Assembly: GCF_001514145.1 (NCBI RefSeq)
Contig: NZ_KQ948663.1
Coordinates: forward strand, 226,438 to 290,437
Source of the DNA: Streptomyces canus
Lineage (GTDB): Bacteria; Actinomycetota; Actinomycetes; Streptomycetales; Streptomycetaceae
Direction: 5' to 3'
Length of the DNA: 64,000 bases
Shown here: positions 22,493 to 33,138 of the stretch, piece by piece
Position numbering within the stretch: position 1 is the first letter of the stretch
Layout: each line of letters begins with the position of its first letter
Program-made: the position numbers and the translations under genes
The notes under the pieces: model-generated
The model's database searches: none
What the model saw: the letters and a program-made list of their open reading frames with translations, nothing else
What the model was told of the DNA's origin: nothing

Positions 22493-24970
22493 ATGTCACG
22501 CACCCGCTGGAGACTCGGTCTCGGTGCCACCGCCTTCCTGGTGGCCGCCGGCCTGGTCCCCGCCCCCGCCCATGCCGAGGACGTCACCGACTACGCGATC
22601 ACCGTCGACCCGGCCGCCCGGGGGGCGAAGATCGACGACACGATGTACGGCGTCTTCTTCGAGGACATCAACCGGGCCGCCGACGGCGGTCTGTACGCCG
22701 AGCTCGTGCAGAACCGGTCCTTCGAGTACTCCACCGCCGACAACTCCTCGTACACCCCGCTGACCTCGTGGACGGTCGCCGGCGCCGGCCAGGTGGTGGA
22801 CGACGCCGGACGGCTGGGCGAGCGCAACCGCAACTACCTCTCCCTGGGCGCCGGTTCGTCCGTCACGAATGCCGGATACAACACCGGCATCCACCTGGAG
22901 GAGGGCAAGAAGTACGACTTCTCGGTGTGGGCCCGCGCGGACGCCGGTACGGCTCTCACGGTCTCGTTGCAGGACGCCGAGGGGACGCTCGCCGCCGCCC
23001 GCGAGGTGACCGTGACGAAGAGCGGCTGGGCCCAGTACAAAGCCACCTTCACCGCGACCCGGACCGGCTCCGACGGCCGCCTCACCGTGGCCTCCTCCGC
23101 CGCGGCCGCCCTCGACATGGTGTCCCTCTTCCCGCGCGACACCTACCGCGGTGAACGCAACGGGCTGCGCAAGGACCTCGCCGAGAAGATCGCCGCTCTG
23201 CAGCCGGGCTTCGTGCGCTTCCCCGGCGGTTGCCTGGTGAACACGGGATCCATGGAGGACTACAGCGCGGCCTCCGGCTGGCAGCGCCGGCGCTCGTACC
23301 AGTGGAAGGACACCATCGGCCCGGTCGAGCAGCGCGCGACCAACGCCAACTTCTGGGGCTACAACCAGAGTTACGGCCTCGGCTACTACGAGTACTTCCG
23401 CCTCTCCGAGGACATCGGCGCCATGCCGCTGCCCGTGGTCCCCGCGCTGGTGACCGGCTGCGGTCAGAACAAGGCCGTCGTCGACGAGGCCCTGCTCAAG
23501 CGGCACATCCAGGACACCCTCGACCTCATCGAGTTCGCCAACGGCCCGGCGAGCTCCACGTGGGGCAAGGTGCGGGCGAAGATGGGCCACGCCAAGCCCT
23601 TCCATCTCACCCACATCGAGGTCGGCAACGAGGAGAACCTGCCGAGCGAGTTCTTCGCCCGGTTCAAGGAGTTCCGCGCCGCCATCCAGGCGAAGTACCC
23701 GGACATCCAGGTCATCTCCAACTCCGGCCCGGACGACTCCGGTACGACCTTCGACACGGCCTGGCAGCTCAACAAGGACGCCAAGGTCGACATGGTCGAC
23801 GAGCACTACTACAACAGCCCGCAGTGGTTCCTGCAGAACAACGACCGCTACGACTCCTACGACCGCAGCGGCCCGAAGGTCTTCCTCGGCGAGTACGCCT
23901 CCCAGGGCAACACCTTCAAGAACGGCCTCACCGAGGCGGCGTTCATGACGGGCCTGGAGCGCAACGCCGACGTCGTCAAACTCGCCTCCTACGCCCCGCT
24001 GTTCGCCAACGAGGACTACGTCCAGTGGCGCCCGGACCTGATCTGGTTCAACAACCACGCCTCCTGGAACTCCGCCAACTACGAGGTCCAGAAGCTGTTC
24101 ATGACCAACGTCGGCGACCGCGTGGTGCCCTCGACGGCCACCGGCACGCCCTCACTGCTCGCCCCGATCACCGGAGCCGTGGGCCTTTCGACGTGGGCGA
24201 CGACGGCGGCGTACGACGATGTGCGGGTCACCGGTGCCGACGGGAACACCCTGCTCACCGACGACTTCAGCGGTGACGCCTCGCAGTGGACCCACACCGG
24301 TGGCGGCAGCTGGAGCGTCCAGGACGGGCAGTACGTGCAGACGGACGTGAACGCCGAGAACACCATGGTCTCGGCGGGTGACCCGTCCTGGCACGACTAC
24401 GACCTGAAGGCGAAGGCCACCAAGAAGGCCGGCAAGGAGGGCTTCCTCGTCGCCTTCGGCGTCAAGGACACCGGCAACTACTACTGGTGGAACATCGGCG
24501 GCTGGAACAACACCCAGACCGCCGTCGAACAGGCCGTGGACGGCGGCAAGTCGACGCTGATCTCCAAGGCCGGATCGGTCGAGACCGGCCGTACCTACGA
24601 CATCGACGTCAAGGTGCGCGGCCGTCAGGTGACCCTCTACCTCGACGGACAGGAGTGGGGCAGCTTCACCGACGACAAGCCGGCCGAGCCGTTCCGCCAG
24701 GTGGTCACCAAGGATCAGAAGACCGGTGACTTGATCGTCAAGGTCGTCAACGCCCAGAACGCGGCCGCCCGCACGGCGATCGACCTGGGCGGCGCCAAGG
24801 TCGCCTCCAGGGCCCGGGTGACCACGCTGGCGGCCGGCCCGGACGCCGTGAACAGTGAGACGTCGACCGCGGTCGCCCCGGTGAAGTCCACGTTCGACGG
24901 GGTCGCCGGGAAGTTCTCCTACACCTTCCCGGCGAACTCGGTCACCTTCCTGAGGATCAGGCAGAGGTAG
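22493..24970 (+). CDS. Secreted alpha-L-arabinofuranosidase, GH51, with extra binding modules
   Basis: 825 residues from ATG 22493; N-terminal Sec signal MSRTRWRLGLGATAFLVAAGLVPAPAHA. The GH51 start (GAKIDDTMYGVFFEDINRAADGGLYAELVQNRSFEY) is followed by a CBM4/9-like beta-sandwich (about 85-215), then the TIM barrel with acid/base Glu380 in HIEVGNEENL and nucleophile Glu467 in VFLGEYASQGN. A concanavalin-like insert (about 580-755, DDFSGDASQWTHTGGGSW) precedes the C-terminal sandwich. It should release arabinose from plant polysaccharides outside the cell. Stands alone; its 3' end overlaps the next gene by 14 bases. Confidence 0.92.
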   Translation: MSRTRWRLGLGATAFLVAAGLVPAPAHAEDVTDYAITVDPAARGAKIDDTMYGVFFEDINRAADGGLYAELVQNRSFEYSTADNSSYTPLTSWTVAGAGQVVDDAGRLGERNRNYLSLGAGSSVTNAGYNTGIHLEEGKKYDFSVWARADAGTALTVSLQDAEGTLAAAREVTVTKSGWAQYKATFTATRTGSDGRLTVASSAAAALDMVSLFPRDTYRGERNGLRKDLAEKIAALQPGFVRFPGGCLVNTGSMEDYSAASGWQRRRSYQWKDTIGPVEQRATNANFWGYNQSYGLGYYEYFRLSEDIGAMPLPVVPALVTGCGQNKAVVDEALLKRHIQDTLDLIEFANGPASSTWGKVRAKMGHAKPFHLTHIEVGNEENLPSEFFARFKEFRAAIQAKYPDIQVISNSGPDDSGTTFDTAWQLNKDAKVDMVDEHYYNSPQWFLQNNDRYDSYDRSGPKVFLGEYASQGNTFKNGLTEAAFMTGLERNADVVKLASYAPLFANEDYVQWRPDLIWFNNHASWNSANYEVQKLFMTNVGDRVVPSTATGTPSLLAPITGAVGLSTWATTAAYDDVRVTGADGNTLLTDDFSGDASQWTHTGGGSWSVQDGQYVQTDVNAENTMVSAGDPSWHDYDLKAKATKKAGKEGFLVAFGVKDTGNYYWWNIGGWNNTQTAVEQAVDGGKSTLISKAGSVETGRTYDIDVKVRGRQVTLYLDGQEWGSFTDDKPAEPFRQVVTKDQKTGDLIVKVVNAQNAAARTAIDLGGAKVASRARVTTLAAGPDAVNSETSTAVAPVKSTFDGVAGKFSYTFPANSVTFLRIRQR

Positions 24971-25394
24971 CCGGTGGGTCGGCGGGCTGCTGTCCGACGG
25001 GCAGCAGCCCCCGCTCGCCGAACACCTTCTTCGCCACGGCCGTGGCGTTGAGGGCCCTGGGGAACCCGCAGTAGCCGGCCGACTGCAACAGGGCCTCGAC
25101 GATCTGCTCGGGGGTGAGGCCCACATTGAGGGCCGTGTTGATGTGCACGTCCAGCTGGGTCTCGCAGCCGCCGAGCGCGGTGAGCATGCCCAGCGTCACC
25201 AACTGGCGGTCACGGGGCGCGAGTTGTGGTCGGGAGTAGATCTCGCCGAACCCCCAGGCGATGACCTGGTGGCCCATCTCCGGGCTGATGTCGGCGAGTG
25301 AGTCGACGACCAGCTGTCCTGCCTCGGGATTGACGCTCCCCAGCATCTCCAGGCCGCGCGCGAAACGCTCCTCGCGGGTGGTGCTCTCGCTCAT
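24957..25394 (-). CDS. Carboxymuconolactone decarboxylase family protein
   Basis: 145 residues, ATG 25394. The CMD fold is clear: FGEIYSRPQLAPRDRQLVTLGMLTALGGCETQLDVHINTALNVGLTPEQIVEALLQSAGYCGFPRALNATAVAKKVF. It carries one Cys in GGCETQLDVH, where true AhpD enzymes have CxxC, so it is not AhpD. Members are decarboxylases or redox proteins, and the substrate here is unknown. Convergent with the arabinofuranosidase gene. Confidence 0.9.
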   Translation of the reverse strand: MSESTTREERFARGLEMLGSVNPEAGQLVVDSLADISPEMGHQVIAWGFGEIYSRPQLAPRDRQLVTLGMLTALGGCETQLDVHINTALNVGLTPEQIVEALLQSAGYCGFPRALNATAVAKKVFGERGLLPVGQQPADPPATSA

Positions 25395-25559
25395 GTCGGC
25401 TCCCTCCGCCCGTACATCCCCCTCGGCCGCCGTTGGCTTCCGGGTCGTACGGAGTTCACTTCACCGCCATCGGCGGTCGGACAACCAACCGTATGCACCC
25501 CTCGTCTAAATCTGCGCAGCAACAACGCACGGGGTGAACGCCCCGGACGGGGGCCTGAA

Positions 25560-28160
25560 TTGACCAGCAAACAGGGCGTGCGACCGACCGTCCCGCCCGA
25601 ACCGAAGACCGCGGACGACCACATAGGTGAGCGGCCGCCGCCCGGGCCGGGGCAGGCCGCTCTGCTGGCGGCGACGATCACCGTCGTCGTGCTCTGCGCG
25701 GCCGACGCCGTCGCCCGCAGCTACCCCTTCGGACCGCGCACCCGGAACGTCAACGACCTGGGAAACCAGTACGTGCCGTTCCATGCGCACCTGTGGGACC
25801 TGTTGCACGGGCGGGCCACCGGTGGGCTCCTCGTCAACTGGCAGTCTGGATTCGGCACCAGCTTCCTGCCCGACCTCGGCACCTACCTCACCAGCCCGTT
25901 CGCCCTGCTCGTGGCGGTGTTCCCGAGAGACGAGATCGACCTCGCGGTGTACGTCATCACCGTGCTGAAGATCGCGTGCGCCGGTGCGGCCATGGCCTGG
26001 CTGCTGCTGAGGCTGCGGCCCGGGCACTGGTGGGCGGCGGGCCTGCTGGGCGCGTCCTACGCCCTGTGCGGATGGACCGTGGCGACCGCCTCGTACAACC
26101 TCATGTGGCTCGACGGGCTGATCGCCCTGCCGCTGCTGTGCCTGGTCGGCGAGTGGATCCTGAGCGGCAGGCGCCCGCTCGTCGGGGTGCTGGTCGTGAC
26201 GGCCGCCTGGATCGCCAACTTCTACACCGCGTACATGGCCACCCTCGCCGCCGCTCTCGTGTTCCTGCTGCGGCTGTGGCTCGCCGACCTGCCCCGCCGA
26301 CGCAGGCTCACGGCCGCGGGCCGGGCCGCCCTGACCTTCGCGCTGGGCATGGGCCTGGCCGCCCCCCTGGTGACGGTCGTGTACTTCGGGAGCGCGCACG
26401 CCTCCGAGGGCCGGTTCACCCGGTTCGCTCCGGTGGGCGCGGAGGACCTGCTGGCCCGGCTGCTGCCGACGACGTACAGCTTCGGCTCCCCGGCCCTCTT
26501 CGTCGGCACCACGGCCCTGCTGCTCGCTCTCGCCCTGCCCTTCCACCGTGCGGCACCCCGCCGGGTGCGCGCCGGGTGGACGCTGCTGGTGCTCGTCGTG
26601 ACCCTGTCGATGCAGTGGGGCCCGACCCATCTGCTCTGGCACGCCTTCGCCGAGCCGCAGGGCAGTTCGTACCGCCAGACCTTCGTGGTGTGCGCGCTGC
26701 TGGTGATCGCCGCCTGGCACACGCTCTCCTACGGCCCCCTCGACCGGCGGGCCCTCGCCGCGGCGGCCGGACTGCTCGCGCTGATCGCGGTCGTCGCGAG
26801 CAGCAGCAGGCTGGTCCGTTCCTTCGCCTGGCCGGTGCTCCTGATGGCGGCCCTGGCCGCGCTGCTCGGGCTGATCCTGCTCGGCCGCAGGCGGCCCGTA
26901 CTGCGCATGGCCCCGGCGGCGCTCGCCGCCGTACTGCTCGTCGTGGCGCAGCTGGGCGAGGCCACCGCCACCGACGCCGTGGCCACCCGGATGCGGTTCG
27001 GGCACATGGACGACTACGCCCCCTGGGGCGCCCGGCAGCAGGACCAGGCCGACGCGGTCGCGCAGGCCGACGGCTGGCCCCGCTATCGCACCGACCCGGG
27101 CCGGGAACAGACCGTCGCCAACGACCCGCTGGAGGTCGGCGGGCAGGGCGCCCAGTACTACAGCAGCCACACCTCCGCCGTGCTCAGCAGCACGCTCACC
27201 GCCCTCGGCGGCGGCTGGACCTCCGGCGGCCGCAGCCTCCAGAGCCTGGACAACGCGGTGACGGACGTCCTGTTCTCCGTCGGCGCCCGGGTGCGCTCCC
27301 CGCCGGACCCGCATCAGAACTGGTTCCCGCAGGACGGCACCGGGGAGACCGTGACCCGCGAGGACGTCCCGCCGCTGGTGACGGTACGGCCGTCCGCCGC
27401 GACCGGTGCCTTCGGGCCGTCGCCGTACCGCAACCAGGAGCTGCTGCTGGGCGCCCGCGTCTACACCCTGCCCCGCATCACCGTCCTCAATGGCGCCGGC
27501 AAGCGGCCGGACCGCAGTACCGACCGGCGGCAGGGAGTGCGCATCGGTGGCAGGGCGACGATCACCGCGCAGTGCCGGGCAGGCAGCGAGGTCTACCTCT
27601 GGGCGCCGTACTTCGCGGGCACGGCACGGCTGGCCGGGCCCTCCGCGCACGGCTTGACCGGACGGTTCCGGGCAGACTGGCGGCCCCTCACCAAGATCGC
27701 CGCCATGCAGCGGCTCGGCACCGTCCCGGAGTCCGGGCGCCTCACGATCGAGCTGTCCCCGAACCGGCTGGGCGTGGTGCCGGACCAGGCGGTCGGGTGT
27801 CTGGACACCGGCCGCCTGCACACCGTCGTACGACAGCTCAAGGCCACCGGCGCCACCAAGGTGACCGTCTCGGGCTCCGGCGGCACGATCCGGGCCCAGC
27901 TTCCGGCGGGCAGCAAGGGCGTCGCCGTCGTGGCCGCGCCCCGGATCGCCGGCTGGCGCTGCGCCGCCGGTGACGCGGCCGCCGTACCCGCGAAGGAGTA
28001 CCACGGGCTGATCGCCGTGCCGCTCGACGGCACCTCGTCGACTGTCACCTGCAGTTTCCGTCCGCCCGGGCTGCGGCTGGGGACGGCGGTCGGGGGCGGT
28101 GCGCTCGTCGCTCTCGCCGGGCTCGGCACGTTCGGGGCCCTGCGCCGGCGGAGGGCGTGA
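25560..28160 (+). CDS. YfhO-family multi-pass membrane protein
   Basis: 866 residues from TTG 25560, preceded by GGGGG at the right distance; GTG 25578 is an alternative. A cytoplasmic N-terminus precedes about a dozen hydrophobic segments. The YfhO signature NDLGNQYVPFHAHLWDLLHGR, SGFGTSFLPDLGTYLTSPFALL and SYALCGWTVATASYNLMWLDGLIALPLL is present, then a large outside domain (about 480-825) and a last helix (GGGALVALAGLGTFGALRRRRA). YfhO proteins resemble GT-C glycosyltransferases and take part in cell-surface polymer glycosylation in Firmicutes. It ends 65 bases before argC but carries no arginine link. Confidence 0.88.
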   Translation: MTSKQGVRPTVPPEPKTADDHIGERPPPGPGQAALLAATITVVVLCAADAVARSYPFGPRTRNVNDLGNQYVPFHAHLWDLLHGRATGGLLVNWQSGFGTSFLPDLGTYLTSPFALLVAVFPRDEIDLAVYVITVLKIACAGAAMAWLLLRLRPGHWWAAGLLGASYALCGWTVATASYNLMWLDGLIALPLLCLVGEWILSGRRPLVGVLVVTAAWIANFYTAYMATLAAALVFLLRLWLADLPRRRRLTAAGRAALTFALGMGLAAPLVTVVYFGSAHASEGRFTRFAPVGAEDLLARLLPTTYSFGSPALFVGTTALLLALALPFHRAAPRRVRAGWTLLVLVVTLSMQWGPTHLLWHAFAEPQGSSYRQTFVVCALLVIAAWHTLSYGPLDRRALAAAAGLLALIAVVASSSRLVRSFAWPVLLMAALAALLGLILLGRRRPVLRMAPAALAAVLLVVAQLGEATATDAVATRMRFGHMDDYAPWGARQQDQADAVAQADGWPRYRTDPGREQTVANDPLEVGGQGAQYYSSHTSAVLSSTLTALGGGWTSGGRSLQSLDNAVTDVLFSVGARVRSPPDPHQNWFPQDGTGETVTREDVPPLVTVRPSAATGAFGPSPYRNQELLLGARVYTLPRITVLNGAGKRPDRSTDRRQGVRIGGRATITAQCRAGSEVYLWAPYFAGTARLAGPSAHGLTGRFRADWRPLTKIAAMQRLGTVPESGRLTIELSPNRLGVVPDQAVGCLDTGRLHTVVRQLKATGATKVTVSGSGGTIRAQLPAGSKGVAVVAAPRIAGWRCAAGDAAAVPAKEYHGLIAVPLDGTSSTVTCSFRPPGLRLGTAVGGGALVALAGLGTFGALRRRRA

Positions 28161-28161
28161 G

Positions 28162-28201
28162 TATGCATGTGGTTGCATAAACGTGCAGCGAAACGTATAG
28201 T
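28162..28201 (+). promoter_or_regulatory. argC promoter with overlapping ARG box
   Basis: TATGCATGTGGTTGCATA (28162-28179) is an ARG box: TATGCA and TGCATA half-sites six bases apart. It overlaps the -35 (TTGCAT, 28173-28178), which lies 17 bases from a TATAGT -10 (28196-28201). ArgR bound with arginine would block polymerase. A weaker, partial box may follow at 28183-28200. Confidence 0.85.
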
Positions 28202-28225
28202 CATGCCATCCAGGAGGAGGATGAC

Positions 28226-29254
28226 ATGGCGGTACGTGCGGCGGTGGCCGGAGCGAGCGGATACGCGGGCGGTGAGGTCCTGCGGCTGCTCCTGGCGCAC
28301 CCCGAGGTCGAGATCGGCGCCCTGACCGGCAACTCCAACGCCGGACAGAAGCTCGGCGCGCTGCAGCCGCACCTGCTGCCGCTGGCCGACCGGGTACTCC
28401 AGGAGACCACGGCCGACGTCCTCGCCGGACACGACGTCGTCTTCCTCGCCCTTCCCCACGGACAGTCCGCCGCCGTCGCCGAACAGCTCGGCCCGGACGT
28501 CCTCGTCGTCGACATGGGCGCCGACTTCCGGCTCGAGGACGCCGCCGACTGGGAGAAGTTCTACGGCTCCGCGCACGCCGGCACCTGGCCCTACGGCCTT
28601 CCCGAACTGCCGGGTGCCCGCGCCCGGCTCACCGGGACCAGGCGCATCGCGGTGCCCGGCTGCTACCCGACCGCCGTCACGCTCGCCCTCTTCCCGGCCT
28701 ACGCCGCCGGAATCGCCGAGAACGAGGCCGTGATCGTCGCCGCCTCCGGCACCTCCGGCGCGGGCAAGGCGCCCAAGCCGAACCTGCTGGGCAGCGAGGT
28801 CATGGGCTCCATGTCGCCGTACGGCGTCGGCGGCGGCCACCGGCACACGCCCGAAATCGTCCAGAACCTCAGCGCGGCGGCCGGTGCCAGGGTGAGCGTC
28901 TCCTTCACGCCGACCCTCGCGCCGATGCCCCGCGGCATCCTCGCCACGTGCAGCGCCAAGGCGAAGCCCGGCGTCACCGCCGAGTCCGTCCGCGCCGCCT
29001 ACGAGAAGGCCCTCGCCGACGAGCCGTTCGTCCATCTGCTCCCCGAGGGCCAGTGGCCCGCCACGGCGTCCGTCTACGGTTCGAACGGCGTTCAGGTGCA
29101 GGTCGTCCTCGACGAGTCCGTGGGCCGCATCATCGCGATCAGCGCCATCGACAACCTGGCCAAGGGCACCGCGGGCGGTGCCGTCCAGAGCATGAACATC
29201 GCCCTCGGTCTCCCCGAGGAGCTCGGTCTTTCCACGATCGGAGTCGCACCGTGA
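28226..29254 (+). CDS. argC: N-acetyl-gamma-glutamyl-phosphate reductase
   Basis: 342 residues, ATG after AGGAGGAGG. N-terminal Rossmann motif VAGASGYAGGEVLRLLLAHPEVEIG; catalytic Cys in VPGCYPTAVTLAL; the C-terminal dimerisation domain contains VGGGHRHTPEI. It reduces N-acetylglutamyl phosphate to the semialdehyde with NADPH, the third step of arginine synthesis. First gene of argCJBDR, under the ARG box. Its stop overlaps the argJ GTG (GTGA). Confidence 0.97.
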   Translation: MAVRAAVAGASGYAGGEVLRLLLAHPEVEIGALTGNSNAGQKLGALQPHLLPLADRVLQETTADVLAGHDVVFLALPHGQSAAVAEQLGPDVLVVDMGADFRLEDAADWEKFYGSAHAGTWPYGLPELPGARARLTGTRRIAVPGCYPTAVTLALFPAYAAGIAENEAVIVAASGTSGAGKAPKPNLLGSEVMGSMSPYGVGGGHRHTPEIVQNLSAAAGARVSVSFTPTLAPMPRGILATCSAKAKPGVTAESVRAAYEKALADEPFVHLLPEGQWPATASVYGSNGVQVQVVLDESVGRIIAISAIDNLAKGTAGGAVQSMNIALGLPEELGLSTIGVAP

Positions 29255-30402
29255 GCGTCACGGCAGCCAAGGGATTCCAGGCGGCGGGCATCGCCGCCGG
29301 AATCAAGGAGAACGGCAACCCGGACCTGGCCCTCGTGGTCAACACCGGGCCGCGCCGCGCCGCCGCAGGCGTCTTCACCTCCAACCGTGTGAAGGCCGCG
29401 CCGGTGCTGTGGTCCGAGCAGGTCCTCAAGTCCGGTCAGCTCTCCGCCGTCGTCCTCAACTCCGGTGGCGCCAACGCCTGTACGGGTCCCAAGGGCTTCC
29501 AGGACACGCACGCCACCGCCGAGAAGGTCGCCGAGGTGCTGGACATCGGCGCGGGTGAGGTGGCCGTCGCCTCCACCGGGCTCATCGGCCTGCTGCTCCC
29601 GATGGACAAGCTGCTGCCGGGAGTCGAGGCCGCCGCGGCTCAACTGTCCGAACACGGGGGTGAGAAGGCCGCCATCGCCATCAAGACCACCGACACCGTC
29701 CACAAGACGTCCGTCGTGACCAAGGACGGCTGGACCGTCGGCGGCATGGCCAAGGGCGCGGGCATGCTCGCCCCCGGCCTCGCCACCATGCTGGTCGTCC
29801 TCACCACCGACGCGGACCTGGAGAGCGAGGCCCTGGACAGGGCCCTGCGGGCCGCCACCCGGACCACCTTCGACCGCGTCGACTCCGACGGCTGCATGTC
29901 CACCAACGACACCGTGCTGCTGCTCGCCTCCGGCGCCTCCGAAGCCACCCCGGAATACGCGGAATTCGCCGAGGCGGTACGGACCGTCTGCGACGACCTC
30001 GGCCAGCAGCTGATCCGGGACGCCGAGGGCGCCAGCAAGGACATCAAGGTCGAGGTGGTGGGCGCCGCGAGCGAGGACGACGCCGTCGAGGTCGGCCGCT
30101 CCATCGCCCGCAACAACCTCCTCAAGTGCGCGATCCACGGCGAGGACCCCAACTGGGGGCGCGTCCTGAGCGCCATCGGCACCACGAAGGCCGCTTTCGA
30201 GCCCGACCGGCTCAACGTCGCCATCAACGGCGTCTGGGTCTGCAAGAACGGCGGCGTCGGCGAGGACCGCGACAAGGTCGACATGCGCTACCGCGAGGTG
30301 CACATCGTGGCGGATCTCGCGGCCGGCTCCGAGACCGCCACCATCTGGACCAACGACCTCACCGCCGACTACGTCCACGAGAACAGCGCCTACTCCTCAT
30401 GA
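29251..30402 (+). CDS. argJ: Bifunctional ornithine acetyltransferase / N-acetylglutamate synthase
   Basis: 383 residues from GTG 29251, overlapping argC by 4 bases. The ArgJ self-cleavage site is present: Ala178-Thr179 in KGAGMLAPGLATML, with Thr179 becoming the new N-terminal nucleophile. Other motifs: NSGGANACTG and GEDPNWGRVLSAIG. The enzyme recycles acetyl groups from N-acetylornithine to glutamate, so no separate argE is needed. Middle of a tightly coupled operon. Confidence 0.97.
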   Translation: MSVTAAKGFQAAGIAAGIKENGNPDLALVVNTGPRRAAAGVFTSNRVKAAPVLWSEQVLKSGQLSAVVLNSGGANACTGPKGFQDTHATAEKVAEVLDIGAGEVAVASTGLIGLLLPMDKLLPGVEAAAAQLSEHGGEKAAIAIKTTDTVHKTSVVTKDGWTVGGMAKGAGMLAPGLATMLVVLTTDADLESEALDRALRAATRTTFDRVDSDGCMSTNDTVLLLASGASEATPEYAEFAEAVRTVCDDLGQQLIRDAEGASKDIKVEVVGAASEDDAVEVGRSIARNNLLKCAIHGEDPNWGRVLSAIGTTKAAFEPDRLNVAINGVWVCKNGGVGEDRDKVDMRYREVHIVADLAAGSETATIWTNDLTADYVHENSAYSS

Positions 30403-31297
30403 GCACCACGCGAAAGCACACCGCGCTCCCCAAGGCCCAGATCCTCATCGAGGCGCTGCCCTGGCTGGTCCGCCACAACGGCAAGACCGTCGTCATCAAG
30501 TTCGGCGGCAACGCCATGATCGACGAGGACCTGAAGGCCGCCTTCGCCCAGGACGTCGTCTTCCTGCACCACGCGGGGCTCAAGCCGGTCGTCGTGCACG
30601 GCGGCGGCCCGCAGATCAGCGCGGCCCTCGACAAGCACGGCATCGTCAGCGAGTTCAAGGCCGGCCTGCGCGTCACCACCGAGGACGCCATGGACGTCGT
30701 ACGGATGGTGCTGGCCGGGCAGGTGCAGCGCGAGCTGGTCAATCTGCTCAACGAACACGGGCCGCTCGCCGTCGGGTTGACCGGCGAGGACGCCCACACC
30801 ATCAGCGCCACCAAGCACCGGCCCGAGATCGACGGAGAGTTGGTCGACATCGGGCGGGTGGGCGAGATCACCGCGATCGACACGGGCGCGATCGAGGCAC
30901 TGCTCGCCGACGGCCGTATCCCGGTCGTCTCGTCGATCGCCCGTAGCCAGGACGACGGACATGTCTACAACGTCAATGCTGATACGGCGGCTGCGGCACT
31001 CGCTGCTGCTCTTGACGCCGAAACCCTCATGGTCCTCACGGACGTCGAGGGCCTCTACGAGGACTGGCCGCACAGCGACGAGGTGATCAGCCGCCTCACG
31101 GCTTCCCAACTGGAGAAGCTGCTGCCGGAGTTGAGCTCCGGCATGGTCCCGAAGATGGAGGGCTGTCTGCACGCCGTACGCAACGGCGTGACCACGGCCC
31201 GGGTCATCGACGGGCGGGTCCAGCACTCGATCCTGCTGGAGATCTTCACCGACGAGGGGATCGGCACGATGGTCGTGCCGGACGGACAGGGGGATTC

Positions 31298-31301
<4 letters not shown>
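30399..31301 (+). CDS. argB: Acetylglutamate kinase
   Basis: 300 residues, ATG overlapping the argJ stop (ATGA). Amino-acid-kinase fold with VVIKFGGNAM (phosphate loop), VVVHGGGPQIS (N-acetylglutamate site) and YNVNADTAAAALAAAL (ATP site). The N-terminal helix (KAQILIEALPWLVRHNGKT) is the one used in arginine-inhibited hexameric enzymes, so feedback inhibition by arginine is likely. Catalyses step two of arginine synthesis. Confidence 0.97.
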
Positions 31302-32482
<1,181 letters not shown>

Positions 32483-32501
32483 TCCGGGGAATGAGACGAC
32501 G

Positions 32502-33047
32502 ATGAGTCATGCGCAGGATCACGAGCACAACGGGGTCGCGGGGGCTGCCGTGCCGCAGACGCGTACCGCGCGCCACCGCCGGATCGTGGACATCCTCAAC
32601 CGGCAGCCGGTCCGGTCGCAGAGCCAGTTGGCCAAGCTGCTGTCCGACGACGGGCTGAACGTCACTCAGGCGACGCTCTCCCGGGACCTCGACGAGCTGA
32701 ACGCGGTGAAGATCCGTAACACCGACGGGGATCTCATCTACGCGGTGCCCAGTGAGGGGGGTTTCCGGACCCCTCGGGCGCCGTTGGGGGAGTCCGCCAA
32801 GGAGGAGCGGATGCGGCGGCTCTCTCAGGAGTTGCTGATTTCCGCGGAGGCTTCGGCGAATCTCGTGGTGGTCCGGACTCCTCCGGGTGCCGCGCAGTTC
32901 TTGGCGTCGGCGATTGATCAGGCCGAGCTGCATGACATTCTCGGGACGATCGCCGGTGACGACACGTTGATGCTGATCAGCCGGAACCCTACGGGTGGGC
33001 AGGCGCTGGCAGAGCATTTGTTGCGGTTGGCTCAGAACGGGCACTAG
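32502..33047 (+). CDS. argR: Arginine repressor
   Basis: 181 residues from ATG 32502, 19 bases after argD. N-terminal winged helix (ARHRRIVDILNRQPVRSQSQLAKLLSDDGLNVTQATLSRDLDELNAVKI) and C-terminal hexamer/arginine-binding core with GTIAGDDTLMLI. It represses argC and argH through ARG boxes seen at 28162 and 42081. Being last in its own operon, it is feedback controlled. The N-terminus is about 20 residues longer than the E. coli protein. Confidence 0.96.
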   Translation: MSHAQDHEHNGVAGAAVPQTRTARHRRIVDILNRQPVRSQSQLAKLLSDDGLNVTQATLSRDLDELNAVKIRNTDGDLIYAVPSEGGFRTPRAPLGESAKEERMRRLSQELLISAEASANLVVVRTPPGAAQFLASAIDQAELHDILGTIAGDDTLMLISRNPTGGQALAEHLLRLAQNGH

Positions 33048-33056
33048 CGGTCGTCT

Positions 33057-33129
33057 GTCGGGTGCGGGTTCGTGGGGGCTGGTCGCGCCCACGCGGGGGA
33101 GCCGCATATCGACACAGCCCCGCGCCCCT
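33057..33129 (-). repeat. Intergenic hairpin repeat, copy 1
   Basis: Read on the minus strand it starts GGGGCGCGGGGCTG, contains TGCGGCTC and GGGCGCGACCAGCCC, and ends CCGCACCCGAC. It is nearly the same as copy 3 at 46866-46937 but inverted. Arms CGGGGCTG and CAGCCCC can pair. It follows the apbE stop by 9 bases and fills the gap to argR. Confidence 0.8.
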
Positions 33130-33138
33130 GAAAAGCCA

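Noticed and set aside
25506..28178. Long open minus-strand frame opposite the YfhO gene
   Set aside because: Composition is Gly/Gln/Arg-rich with no recognisable domain. The plus frame has clear membrane segments and YfhO motifs.
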